Source of the DNA: Shinella granuli
Lineage (GTDB): Bacteria > Pseudomonadota > Alphaproteobacteria > Rhizobiales > Rhizobiaceae
Reading direction: 5' to 3'
NCBI RefSeq assembly: GCF_004341885.1
Contig: NZ_SLVX01000014.1
Coordinates: forward strand, 1 to 64,000
Length of the DNA stretch: 64,000 nt
The translations under genes were made by a program, and so were the position numbers. Positions 56,847 to 64,000 of the stretch are shown here, piece after piece (position 1 is the first letter of the stretch; every line of letters begins with the position of its first letter). The notes under the pieces were generated by a model. It had not been told where the DNA came from and made no database searches. It saw only the letters and a program-made list of their open reading frames with translations.

Positions 56847-57515
56847 TCAGAGCGGCGGTTGGCCGATATCGCGATAATCGTCAATAACATTGGAGCGCCG
56901 TGCCGCATCGATCTCGGTCATGCCACGCGGCTGCACGAGATCCATCGGATTGGCGATCTGGGCGGCAAGGTTCGCCTGCGATGCGCAGCCGAAATTGTGG
57001 TAGTTCCTGTTCTCCATCGTGTTGACGACGAGATCCTCCGGCCATTGGCCGCACGGGCCGGTCTGCGCGGTGATGGCGAAGAAGGCAAGCCGGATCGGCG
57101 CATTGGCGCCGTAGCCGCTCGCATCATAGCTCGTCTCGATCAACTGGTCGCGCTTCACGCCCGCCACCGTCAGCGTCGTGCGGATATCCTTGCGCAGGTT
57201 GTTCGCCGTCGCGGCATTGGCCGAGCCGCGCGGCAGCATGATCTGCACGGCGCTGCGCGATTTTGCGGCATGGTCGGCGGCAAAGCCGCGGATGTTGTCG
57301 CGCATCGCCATCGTCAGCGCCCGGTCGCCGATGGCCACGGGAATGTCCATCGTCTGCGCGGTCTCGGACAGCACGATCGGGTGGCGCGTGCGGTAGTCGT
57401 CCGGGATCGAGGCCGTGGCGGACCTGTCCGGCCGCGCGCCGCAACCGGCAAGCAGGGTGGCGGACAGGACGAGGGTCGCCGCGAGCACGGCGCGCATCGG
57501 CAGGGTCTGGTGCAT
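56847..57515 (-). CDS. cpaD: Tad pilus lipoprotein CpaD
   Basis: 222 residues from ATG 57515, chosen because AAGGAA precedes it; upstream starts overlap cpaC. Lipobox LSATLLAGCGARPD gives a lipidated Cys. The central domain (DNIRGFAADHAAKSRSAVQI; TAQTGPCGQWPEDL) and the closing NFGCASQANLAAQIANPMDL are typical of CpaD, an outer-membrane partner of the CpaC secretin. Confidence 0.9.
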   Translation of the reverse strand: MHQTLPMRAVLAATLVLSATLLAGCGARPDRSATASIPDDYRTRHPIVLSETAQTMDIPVAIGDRALTMAMRDNIRGFAADHAAKSRSAVQIMLPRGSANAATANNLRKDIRTTLTVAGVKRDQLIETSYDASGYGANAPIRLAFFAITAQTGPCGQWPEDLVVNTMENRNYHNFGCASQANLAAQIANPMDLVQPRGMTEIDAARRSNVIDDYRDIGQPPL

Positions 57516-57574
57516 GGTGCGGTTCCTTGCGGGGAGCCAAGTCTTGCTGGTCGTGTCGCGCATGTCCCGTCCCG

Positions 57575-59122
57575 TCACTTGTAGATGAAGCCGATGGAGC
57601 CGTGGTAGTTACCCGCCGGCACGGCTTGTTCCTTGCGGCCGTAGATCTTGTTCACCTTGCCGAGGAAGAAGCTCGCCGCATCGTTGGTCGCATTGAAATT
57701 GTCGTCCGGACGCTGGAGCGCGGTGCGCGCGACGGGCCGTACGAGATAGGGCGTGGCGATGATGACCATTTCCGTCTCGTTGCGCACGAAGTCCTTGGAG
57801 CGGAACAGCGTGCCGAAGATCGGAATCTTCGACAGGCCCGGCAGGCCGGAGACGGCCTGGCGGATATCGTCCTTGACGAGGCCGGCGATGACAATCGAAC
57901 CGCCCGACGGCAGCTCGACGCTCGTCGTGGCCTCGCGGCGCCGGATGCCGAGCACCGTCATGCCGGGGATGGTATTGAGGCCGCCATAGGTCGCCGATCC
58001 TTCGAAGGTCGGTTCGGAGACCTCCGTCTCGACGCGCAGGCTGATGCGGCCGGGTGACAGCACGACCGGGCGGAAATTCAGCCGGATGCCGTATTCGACC
58101 TGGGAAATGCTGCGGGTGACCGTCGGCGTTTCCCCGTCGTCGCCGCCATCGATCGTCTGCTCGGTCGGAAGGCGGAAATCGCCGCCGACATAGAAGCGGG
58201 CCTCTTCGCCGGAAATCGCCGTCAGGCTCGGTTCGGCAAGGGTCCGCATCACGCCGGCCTGTTCCATGGCGCTCATGCTGCTGGCAAGGGCGAGGCCGCC
58301 GATCGTGCCGGAGGCGACGCCGTTGGAGACCCAGTCCGCAGCCCCGCCGAGATTGGTCGGGTTGCGGAAGGAGATGCCTGCATTCGACCCCTGCGCGGCG
58401 CCGTTGAAGCCGAGCTGCTTGAGCACCTGGCGGCTGACTTCCGCCACGGTGATCTTCAGCGTCACCTGGTCCTCGCCGTCGATCTTGAGCATGTTGACGA
58501 CCTGGGAGCGCTGGCGCACTTCGCCGAAGATCGCCGCATCGCCGTTGTTGCCCTGGGCCGTGATGTTGCGGGTCGTCGCCTCACCGCCTCGCAGGAAGAT
58601 TCCCGCGATCTCCTCGGCTCGCTTGGCGTCCTGCGGGGTGCGCACGGTGCCGTTCAGCACGATGTTGTCCGACATGATCTCGACCTGGATGTCGGAGTCG
58701 GGAATGAAGCGGCGCAGGTTCGCCTGGAGCCCGTCGATGTCGCGCTCGACCGTGAGGTCGATGCTGACGATCTCCTCGCCGCCCGGCCCGAAGATGAAGA
58801 TGTTGGTCTGGCCCACTTCCTTGCCGAAGAGGTAGATGCGGCGCGAGGTGCGGGTGACCGCGTCCGCCTTGCCCGGATCGGCGACGAGGATATCGTGCGC
58901 ATCGGTCGGCAGGTCCACCACGATCGCCTTGTTGAGGCCGAGCTTGACCGCCTTGCGGGCGCCGGGGCCGCTGTCGTTGATGCGGATGACGGAAGCGGTC
59001 GCCGCTTCGGCGACAAGCGCCGGCGTGCCGTTGAACACGACCTCCGGCAGGCCGGACAGCGCCAGGCAGACGCTGAGCCCGCCGGCAACAGAAGCCCGAA
59101 AAGTCCTTGTGATTCCAAACAC
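57575..59122 (-). CDS. cpaC: Tad pilus outer-membrane secretin CpaC
   Basis: 515 residues with a signal peptide (ASVAGGLSVCLALSGLPEVV). Domains: pilus-assembly N-terminal domain (about 42-115), BON-like domain (about 120-185), and the secretin beta-domain (about 215-480; SGEEARFYVGGDFRLPT; LPSGGSIVIAGLVKDDIRQA; PGLSKIPIFGTLFRSK). Multimeric outer-membrane channel for the Flp fibre. Confidence 0.94.
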   Translation of the reverse strand: MFGITRTFRASVAGGLSVCLALSGLPEVVFNGTPALVAEAATASVIRINDSGPGARKAVKLGLNKAIVVDLPTDAHDILVADPGKADAVTRTSRRIYLFGKEVGQTNIFIFGPGGEEIVSIDLTVERDIDGLQANLRRFIPDSDIQVEIMSDNIVLNGTVRTPQDAKRAEEIAGIFLRGGEATTRNITAQGNNGDAAIFGEVRQRSQVVNMLKIDGEDQVTLKITVAEVSRQVLKQLGFNGAAQGSNAGISFRNPTNLGGAADWVSNGVASGTIGGLALASSMSAMEQAGVMRTLAEPSLTAISGEEARFYVGGDFRLPTEQTIDGGDDGETPTVTRSISQVEYGIRLNFRPVVLSPGRISLRVETEVSEPTFEGSATYGGLNTIPGMTVLGIRRREATTSVELPSGGSIVIAGLVKDDIRQAVSGLPGLSKIPIFGTLFRSKDFVRNETEMVIIATPYLVRPVARTALQRPDDNFNATNDAASFFLGKVNKIYGRKEQAVPAGNYHGSIGFIYK

Positions 59123-59136
59123 GGGTCAGCTCCTGG

Positions 59137-59943
59137 TCACTTCTGGGCTGCGGGCGCGCCGCCGTTTACGATTTCGCCGGTCTTGATCACCTGGATGATC
59201 GGCATGCCGTCGCCGCCGCTGAGAAGGTAGTCGGCCGCGCCGGTATCGGCTTCCTGGGCGTCCGCGATGCTGCGCAGCGCCAGCGACAGGCGCTCGGCCA
59301 TCTGCTGGGCGACGGCGATCACCTTCGTCTGGTCGGGCGTGAGTTCCAGCGTCGCGGTGGTGCCGACGGCGGATTTCGAGCCGTCCTCGTTTTCCTGGAT
59401 CTGCTGGTCGATGGCGAGCACGCGCACGTTCGACAGCACGGTCTCGGTTATGTAGGAGCCTTCCGGGCTCTTGCGCACCATGATGACATCGACGCGGTCG
59501 TTCGGCAGGATGAAGCCGCCGGCGCCCGTGGCGACCGAGATTTCCGTCGCGACCGCCCGTTTGCCCGATGGCAGCAGCGACGACATGATGCGGTTGCTCG
59601 CGTCGGCGATCTTCTCCTGGCGGATCGGTTCGCCGTTGAAGATCGGCATGCGGGCGATGGCGCCGTTGAGGCTCTCCATCGCATCCGGCCGGCTCTGCTC
59701 GGTGATGAACCCCTCGACGACCGAGCCTTCCGGCCAGGCCGCCCAGGCGATCGTTTCCGGATTGAGGCGCGCGCCGACCGGCAGGCTTTCCCTGGCGACC
59801 AGCACCCTGACGGTCGGCTCGCGCTCGACGACGGCTTCGGTCTGAACGGGCGCGCGCCCGCCGGCGACCTTCAGGGCCAGAAGCCCTGCGACGCCGGCCG
59901 AAACGACGGCCACTGCCAGAATGATGATTCGCGCCGGTCTCAT
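59137..59943 (-). CDS. cpaB: Tad pilus assembly protein CpaB/RcpC
   Basis: 268 residues: an N-terminal helix (RIIILAVAVVSAGVAGLLAL), a SAF/AFP-like domain (ARESLPVGARLNPETIAWAA) and an RcpC C-terminal region (AGGFILPNDRVDVIMVRKSP). Probably binds the periplasmic face of the secretin or peptidoglycan. First of the cpaBCDEF-tadBC run. Two TTAACCAT motifs lie 60-95 bp upstream. Confidence 0.93.
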   Translation of the reverse strand: MRPARIIILAVAVVSAGVAGLLALKVAGGRAPVQTEAVVEREPTVRVLVARESLPVGARLNPETIAWAAWPEGSVVEGFITEQSRPDAMESLNGAIARMPIFNGEPIRQEKIADASNRIMSSLLPSGKRAVATEISVATGAGGFILPNDRVDVIMVRKSPEGSYITETVLSNVRVLAIDQQIQENEDGSKSAVGTTATLELTPDQTKVIAVAQQMAERLSLALRSIADAQEADTGAADYLLSGGDGMPIIQVIKTGEIVNGGAPAAQK

Positions 59944-60003
59944 GTGGTTTCCCTGGGCTGCGGACTTTCCTATCCGCCCACATTGACCGGCAATGGTGTA
60001 ATT

Positions 60004-60035
60004 ATGGTTAATAAGCGCCTTACGCGCATGGTTAA
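60004..60035 (-). promoter_or_regulatory. Two TTAACCAT motifs upstream of cpaB
   Basis: On the reverse strand TTAACCAT occurs at 60035-60028 and 60011-60004, 24 bp apart. TTAACCAT-like half-sites are recognised by the cell-cycle regulator CtrA in alphaproteobacteria, which controls pilus genes in Caulobacter. The full TTAA-N7-TTAA form is not present here, so this is a suggestion only. Confidence 0.35.
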
Positions 60036-60134
60036 TGCGAGGCTAACGGTGCGAGGATCGCGAACAGGCATCAACCCCGGCGCTTCAACCGGGGCTGGCA
60101 GGACGACCATGAAAACGAGTTTGGCAGCAGCCGC

Positions 60135-60638
60135 TCAACCGAGCGCCGCGAGCATCAGCGGCGAGGACGGATAGGCGAGGAAGGCGCCGATGCCGATCGC
60201 GATGCCATAGGGTACCTTCCTGGCCTTGAGCAGGTGATCGGGAACGGGCAGGCCCGAGGCGAGGATCAGGTTCGTGTTGGCGCGCAGGGCGAGGATCGCG
60301 ATGGTCAGCAGTCCGCCGAAGAAGGACACGTAGACCAGGTATTCGATGAGGGAGAAGCTCATGCCGAACCAGACCGCGCTGGCGGTCAGGAGCTTGGCGT
60401 CGCCTCCACCCATGACATTGAGGGCGAAGAGCGCGAAACAGATGGAGAAGACGAGAAGGCCGGCGGCAAGATGCATGGCGATCTCCGTCAGGCCGAGGCC
60501 CGCCAGCGGCGCCACGACGACGAAGGCGGCAAGAAGGATCGCCGAGACCCGGTTGGGGATGAGCATCGTCAGGAAATCGGAGCAGGCCGCGACCGCAAGG
60601 CAGAGTGGGAAAACCACGAAGATGATGGCCTGGGTCAT
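60135..60638 (-). CDS. cpaA: Tad prepilin peptidase CpaA
   Basis: 167 residues; GGAGAG precedes ATG 60638. Four to five membrane helices and the two catalytic aspartates of type IV prepilin peptidases: AACSDFLTMLIPNRV (first Asp) and NVMGGGDAKLLTASA (second Asp in GGGD). Lacks the methyltransferase domain, as usual for Tad peptidases. Processes the PilA pilin and the TadE/G pseudopilins. Confidence 0.93.
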   Translation of the reverse strand: MTQAIIFVVFPLCLAVAACSDFLTMLIPNRVSAILLAAFVVVAPLAGLGLTEIAMHLAAGLLVFSICFALFALNVMGGGDAKLLTASAVWFGMSFSLIEYLVYVSFFGGLLTIAILALRANTNLILASGLPVPDHLLKARKVPYGIAIGIGAFLAYPSSPLMLAALG

Positions 60639-60702
60639 GATACTCTCCATTTCGGCGAAGAATGCCCGCGATCCGTTTGGAAAAGGATAATGCCGGAAAA
60701 CA

Positions 60703-60727
60703 GAAAGCCGCCTAAGAGGCGGCTTTC
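60703..60727 (-). terminator. Hairpin between pilA and cpaA
   Basis: Perfect 10-bp stem GAAAGCCGCC / GGCGGCTTTC with a five-base loop; on the reverse strand it is followed by TGTTTTCC. It lies 31 bp after the pilA stop. It probably terminates most pilA transcripts, giving high pilin and lower cpaA expression. Confidence 0.8.
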
Positions 60728-60757
60728 CAAATACGGAGATTGGTTTTCCGCCGGCGA

Positions 60758-60937
60758 TTACTTGTTCACTTCGGTGGTCAGCTTGGTGCCCAGCGTGGTA
60801 AACGTCTCGTTCAGCGAGTTGCCGAGGGCGGTTGCGCCGGTGATGAGGGCAACGGAAATCAGGGCGGCGATCAGGCCGTATTCGATGGCGGTGGCGCCCG
60901 ATTCGTCCTTCATAAGGCGAGCGAAAATCTTGGTCAT
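60758..60937 (-). CDS. pilA: Flp/Fap-type major pilin
   Basis: 59 residues: starts MTKIFARLMKDESGATAIEY and ends GTKLTTEVNK. The prepilin cleavage site is after G14; mature position +5 is Glu and +6 Tyr (ATAIEY), the Flp hallmark, followed by a hydrophobic helix (GLIAALISVALITGATALG). TACCATG-proximal GGAGAATACC gives a good ribosome-binding site. It forms the Flp pilus fibre used for surface attachment and biofilms. First gene of the cpa cluster. Confidence 0.95.
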   Translation of the reverse strand: MTKIFARLMKDESGATAIEYGLIAALISVALITGATALGNSLNETFTTLGTKLTTEVNK

Positions 60938-61259
60938 GGTATTCTCCTAGCTCCACGATTGTTGGTTCAGCACGTCCGCCAACTGTTTCCGTTGTTCGGA
61001 TGGTTGCAACCTACAGGCAAGCCATTTCCATCGACTTAAGGAAATCGGTTAACGGAACCTTGCCAATCGCCTGCCGGATTTATGGTGAGCATTCGGTTAA
61101 TCCCCCTACGCGCGCGTATTTTCCCTTTGTTTGGCCCGCTTGAAGGGTGATGCACGCCAAATCGGCGGCGGATAAATCTACAAGGCTAGCGAGTGGCTTA
61201 AGGCTTCGTTCACCATTCGCAGCGATGCTATCGGTGTTTTATCGCAGGGATGACTGTTT
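60938..61259. other. 322-bp divergent regulatory region of the pilus locus
   Basis: Separates pilA (reverse) from the orphan CpaC-N-like gene (forward). AT-richer than its surroundings, with several TTAA-type motifs (GACTTAAGG, CGGTTAACGG, CGGTTAATCC). GGTTAACGGAACC at about 61047-61059 is a near-palindrome. No gene is seen. Strong pilin promoters are expected here but cannot be pinned by eye. Confidence 0.5.
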
Positions 61260-61673
61260 ATGGGACGCGACTGGATCTTCGCTGCGGAAGCCGCAAAGCT
61301 TGCAATAGCCGCTTTTGTCGTGGCGGCGACGGCGTCTTCCGCCCTTGCCGACGAGCCGCTGATGCGCGTCTACATGGACCACGCCCGCGTGCTCAAGCTC
61401 GATCGCCCCGTCAGCAAGGTGATCATCGGCAATGCCGATGTCGCCGATGCGACCGTGGCCGATGCCCAGACGATCGTGCTGACCGGCCGCAACTTCGGAA
61501 CCACCAACCTGGTCCTGCTCGATGCGGACGGCAACGCCATCGTCGACGAACGCATCCTCGTTTCGATCGACGAGGGCAACACGGTGCGCGTCTTCCGGCA
61601 GACGGACCGCTCGGTCCTCTCCTGCACGCCCAATTGCGAAGAGCACGCCGCCCGCAACAGGAACGGAGGCTGA
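61260..61673 (+). CDS. Pilus-assembly N-terminal-domain protein (orphan CpaC-N-like)
   Basis: 137 residues with a signal peptide (AAFVVAATASSALADEP). The mature part matches only the first domain of CpaC: VLKLDRPVSKVIIGNADVAD and TIVLTGRNFGTTNLVLLDAD parallel CpaC's IVVDLPTDAHDILVADPGKA and QTNIFIFGPGG. It ends in a conserved-looking SVLSCTPNCEEH cysteine pair, with no secretin channel. Such stand-alone paralogues occur beside rhizobial tad loci; a role as periplasmic adaptor of the pilus is inferred. Confidence 0.85.
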   Translation: MGRDWIFAAEAAKLAIAAFVVAATASSALADEPLMRVYMDHARVLKLDRPVSKVIIGNADVADATVADAQTIVLTGRNFGTTNLVLLDADGNAIVDERILVSIDEGNTVRVFRQTDRSVLSCTPNCEEHAARNRNGG

Positions 61674-61797
61674 CGCCTCGTCCCGCTTCGGGCGTCCGAA
61701 TGCGGGAAACCGTTCAACTCCTCCGCATTACGCATACGAAATATAAACGGTCTGCGGCCTATTCTCGCCCGTGTCCAGCATTTGGGAACGGATCGCG

Positions 61798-62400
61798 ATG
61801 TCGCTCGATCATGATGCACCTGTCCGCCGAAGGCCGAAGAAGGGCCTGTTCGGCCGCTTTCTTGCCCGGCGTGACGGCGCGACGGCCATCGAGATCGCGC
61901 TTCTCAGCCTGCCCTTCTTCATGATCGTCTTCGCTTCCCTTGAGACCTTCATCGCCTTTTCCGCCGAGCAGCTTCTCGCCAACGCCACCGAAACCATGGC
62001 GCGCAAGATCAGGACGGGCGAAATCCGCTCCTCGGGCAACTCTACCCAAGACGAGGAGACGTTCCGCAAGGCTTTCTGCGACGAGATCGCCATCCTGATG
62101 CCCTGCTCGCCCAAGGAGATCAAAAAGGCGGACAAGCTGTTCCTCGACGTCAGGAGCTTCGCGAAGTTCTCCGACATCCCGAAGACCACCCCGCTTACCG
62201 GCAGCGATCTCGACCCGTCTTCCTTCAAGATCGCCCCCGGCGGCAAGCGGACCATCAACATCGTGCGGGCCTACTATCGCTGGGACATCGTGACGGACCT
62301 CGTCCGCCCCTATGTCTCCAACATCCGCGCGGCCGACGGTTCCCGGCAGAACTACCTGATGATCGCGACGGCCGTCGTCCAGAACGAGGACTATCCGTGA
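61798..62400 (+). CDS. TadE-like pseudopilin
   Basis: 200 residues. Start 61798 (MSLDHDAPVRRRPKK) is chosen over GTG 61771. Prepilin-like site RRDGATAIEIALLSLPFFMI with Glu at +5 after the Gly, then one helix and a periplasmic domain with two Cys (KAFCDEIAILMPC) and RTINIVRAYYRWDIVTDL. TadE/F proteins are processed by CpaA and initiate the pilus. Overlaps the next gene by one base (TGATG). Confidence 0.87.
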   Translation: MSLDHDAPVRRRPKKGLFGRFLARRDGATAIEIALLSLPFFMIVFASLETFIAFSAEQLLANATETMARKIRTGEIRSSGNSTQDEETFRKAFCDEIAILMPCSPKEIKKADKLFLDVRSFAKFSDIPKTTPLTGSDLDPSSFKIAPGGKRTINIVRAYYRWDIVTDLVRPYVSNIRAADGSRQNYLMIATAVVQNEDYP

Positions 62401-63011
62401 TGCGCAAGGTCCTTTCCCCTCCCGACGTCCTCAAGGGCTGGCAGACCACCGGGCGCGGCATGCTGCTGCGGCTGCGCCGTTTCGTCGAGGATCGCCGCGG
62501 CGTCGGCGCCATCGAATTCGCCATCGTCGCGCCGCTGCTGATGATGGCCTATGTGAGTGCCTTCGAGGTCACCGTCGCCATCACCGCCTCGCGCAAGGTC
62601 AGCCGCGCTTCGGCCACCATTTCCGACCTCCTGACGCAGAGCAATACGACCAACAAGGCGACGCTCGACACGATGAAGAACGTCGTCGCCAAGATCGTGG
62701 CGCCGTTCCCCGTCAACAGCGCCTATACGCTGAAGATCACCGGTGTCGCCGTTGCCGCCGACGGCAAGGCGACGGTCGCCTGGTCGCGCGACCAGGCCGG
62801 GAACGCCCCCTATGCCAAGAACAGCGTGGTCACGCTGCCGAGCGACATGGGCAACATGGAGACCTTCATCGTGCGCACGGAACTGTCCGTGCCCTATTCG
62901 ATCCTGCTGCTCGCCCCGAACCTTGATTCGAATCTCAACAAGATCAAGCTCGGAAGGACGAGCTATTTCCGCCTGCGCGTCGGCAAGAAGATCGACTGCT
63001 CCGACTGCTGA
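62400..63011 (+). CDS. TadE/TadG-like pseudopilin
   Basis: 203 residues. Prepilin-like segment EDRRGVGAIEFAIVAPLLMM (Gly, then Glu at +5) near residue 35, one membrane helix and a periplasmic domain. The motif SRKVSRASATISDLLTQSNT is typical of rhizobial TadE/G-type minor pilins. C-terminus KIDCSDC could form a disulfide. Translationally coupled to the upstream pseudopilin. Confidence 0.87.
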   Translation: MRKVLSPPDVLKGWQTTGRGMLLRLRRFVEDRRGVGAIEFAIVAPLLMMAYVSAFEVTVAITASRKVSRASATISDLLTQSNTTNKATLDTMKNVVAKIVAPFPVNSAYTLKITGVAVAADGKATVAWSRDQAGNAPYAKNSVVTLPSDMGNMETFIVRTELSVPYSILLLAPNLDSNLNKIKLGRTSYFRLRVGKKIDCSDC

Positions 63012-63123
63012 GCGCACCGCAAGGCCTGCCGATTTCGCTTGAACCGCGCACGAGCCCCGTGTCATGTCTGGCAGTTCATCCGTCCGTCCGGCAGGCCGGA
63101 TGCGGACAGACGGCAGGTGATCC

Positions 63124-64000
63124 ATGGCGCGAGCCTTTCTCTTCGTTCTCGATTCCTTCGGCATCGGCGGCGGTCCGGATGCCGCCGCCTTCGGCGATCT
63201 CGGCGCCGACACGCTCGGCCACATCGCCGAGTTCTGCGCGGCGGGCGTCGCCGACCGGCCGGGTCTTCGCCAGGGACCGCTGAAGCTTCCCAACATGTCG
63301 GCGCTCGGCCTGCTGCATGCCGCCCGCGCCGCGACCGGCCGCTTCCCGCAGGGCATGGACGTGCCGCAGCGCGTCTTCGGCTATCACGGCGCCGCCAGCG
63401 AGGTCTCCAACGGCAAGGACACGCCCTCCGGCCACTGGGAGATCGCCGGCACGCCCGTCAGCTTCGACTGGGGCTACTTTCCGGCGGAAGGCGACGCCTT
63501 CGAGCCGGAGCTGGTGGAGGCCATCACGATGGCCGGCAAGGTGCCGGGCATCCTCGGCAACTGCCATGCCTCCGGCACCGACATCATCGCCCGCCACGGC
63601 CTCGACCATATGCGCAGCGGCAAGCCGATCTGCTACACCTCCTCCGATTCCGTCTTCCAGGTCGCCGCGCACGAGCGCGCCTTCGGCCTCGACCGGCTGC
63701 TCGCCTTCTGCGAAACGGTGCGACAGATCCTCGACGAGCGGCCGGGCGGGCGCATCGGCCGGGTCATCGCCCGGCCCTTCGTCGGCGAGACGCCGGAGAC
63801 CTTCGAGCGCACCGGCAACCGCCGCGACTATTCCGTGCTGCCGCCGGAACCGACCCTGCTCGACCGGCTGACGGAGGCCGGACGAACCGTGCATGCCGTC
63901 GGCAAGATCGGCGACATCTTCGCCCACCAGGGCATCGGCCGGCTCACCAAGGCGAACGGCAACATGGCACTGTTCGACGCGACGCTCCGCGTCATGGACG
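63124..64000 (+). CDS. deoB: Phosphopentomutase, 3' end outside the window
   Basis: 292 codons visible of a protein normally about 400 residues; the frame is open to the last base. N-terminal [20 protein letters not shown] holds the first metal-ligand Asp of the alkaline-phosphatase-like fold; [13 protein letters not shown] contains the phospho-acceptor threonine; [15 protein letters not shown]-type region is present as [14 protein letters not shown]. Interconverts ribose/deoxyribose 1- and 5-phosphates in nucleoside salvage. Not related to the pilus cluster. Confidence 0.95.
   Translation, partial: MARAFLFVLDSFGIGGGPDAAAFGDLGADTLGHIAEFCAAGVADRPGLRQGPLKLPNMSALGLLHAARAATGRFPQGMDVPQRVFGYHGAASEVSNGKDTPSGHWEIAGTPVSFDWGYFPAEGDAFEPELVEAITMAGKVPGILGNCHASGTDIIARHGLDHMRSGKPICYTSSDSVFQVAAHERAFGLDRLLAFCETVRQILDERPGGRIGRVIARPFVGETPETFERTGNRRDYSVLPPEPTLLDRLTEAGRTVHAVGKIGDIFAHQGIGRLTKANGNMALFDATLRVMD

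Noticed and set aside
52943-56887. 1314-codon forward frame across tadB, cpaF and cpaE
   Set aside because: An effect of high GC; the reverse-strand genes have complete Tad motifs throughout.
60075-60094. CCCCGG/CCGGGG hairpin after cpaA
   Set aside because: Stem is short and there is no T-run, so a terminator is not supported.
61034-61059. TTAA...TTAAC pair upstream of pilA as a CtrA box
   Set aside because: Spacing between TTAA elements is nine bases, not the seven of the CtrA consensus.

Overview
The window is GC-rich alphaproteobacterial DNA, most probably a chromosome segment from the Rhizobiaceae (Shinella/Ensifer/Rhizobium type). The case rests on gene content (cpa/tad pilus locus, yejABEF with ghrA, glk-mgsA-exporter cluster, dapB-gpmA), on protein sequences that read as rhizobial, and on rhizobial palindromic intergenic repeats (34.8, 35.6, 33.3 and 51.9 kb). 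The genus cannot be fixed by reading alone.

Layout. 1-3.5 kb is accessory-like: a probable IS21-family terminus at 44-94, several short hypothetical genes including a 26-residue membrane peptide, and a small RTX calcium-binding protein whose stop overlaps the start of an exported coiled-coil protein. 3.5-8.9 kb holds regulator/target pairs: a DHA2 efflux pump with a divergent TetR repressor, an aldo/keto reductase with a divergent LysR regulator, and two small VOC and SRPBCC proteins. 9.1-18.1 kb is metabolic: an HPP/CBS membrane protein, NADP glutamate dehydrogenase, two tandem Rnk-type proteins, a beta-carbonic anhydrase overlapping a DUF488 gene, a cystathionine gamma-synthase-type enzyme, a formyl-THF cyclo-ligase-type protein, and a GntR-MFS operon.

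18.3-28.4 kb is the most coherent accessory system. A dppABCDF-like peptide importer is followed by an Xaa-Pro aminopeptidase. Upstream lie an XRE-cupin regulator, a proline-racemase-superfamily enzyme with a Ser/Cys active-site pair, and a GntR regulator. The identical 12-bp palindrome ATTGGATCCAAT sits both in front of the transporter operon and in the racemase/GntR divergent region. I read this as a regulon for uptake and breakdown of prolyl or hydroxyprolyl peptides.

28.5-43 kb carries a chemoreceptor, an EI24-type membrane protein, a VOC/TetR divergent pair, nth, an Ada-type methyltransferase, gpmA, dapB, an MsbA-like exporter, glk, mgsA and mepA. 41.3-50.9 kb carries yejABEF, ghrA, an NlpC/P60 endopeptidase, a MarR regulator with its own palindrome, and an M17 aminopeptidase. 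51.0-63.0 kb is a full Tad/Flp pilus locus: tadD forward, pilA-cpaABCDEF-tadBC on the reverse strand, and a divergent forward trio of an orphan CpaC-N-like protein and two TadE/G-like pseudopilins. deoB begins at 63124 and runs off the window. No rRNA, tRNA or CRISPR array was seen.
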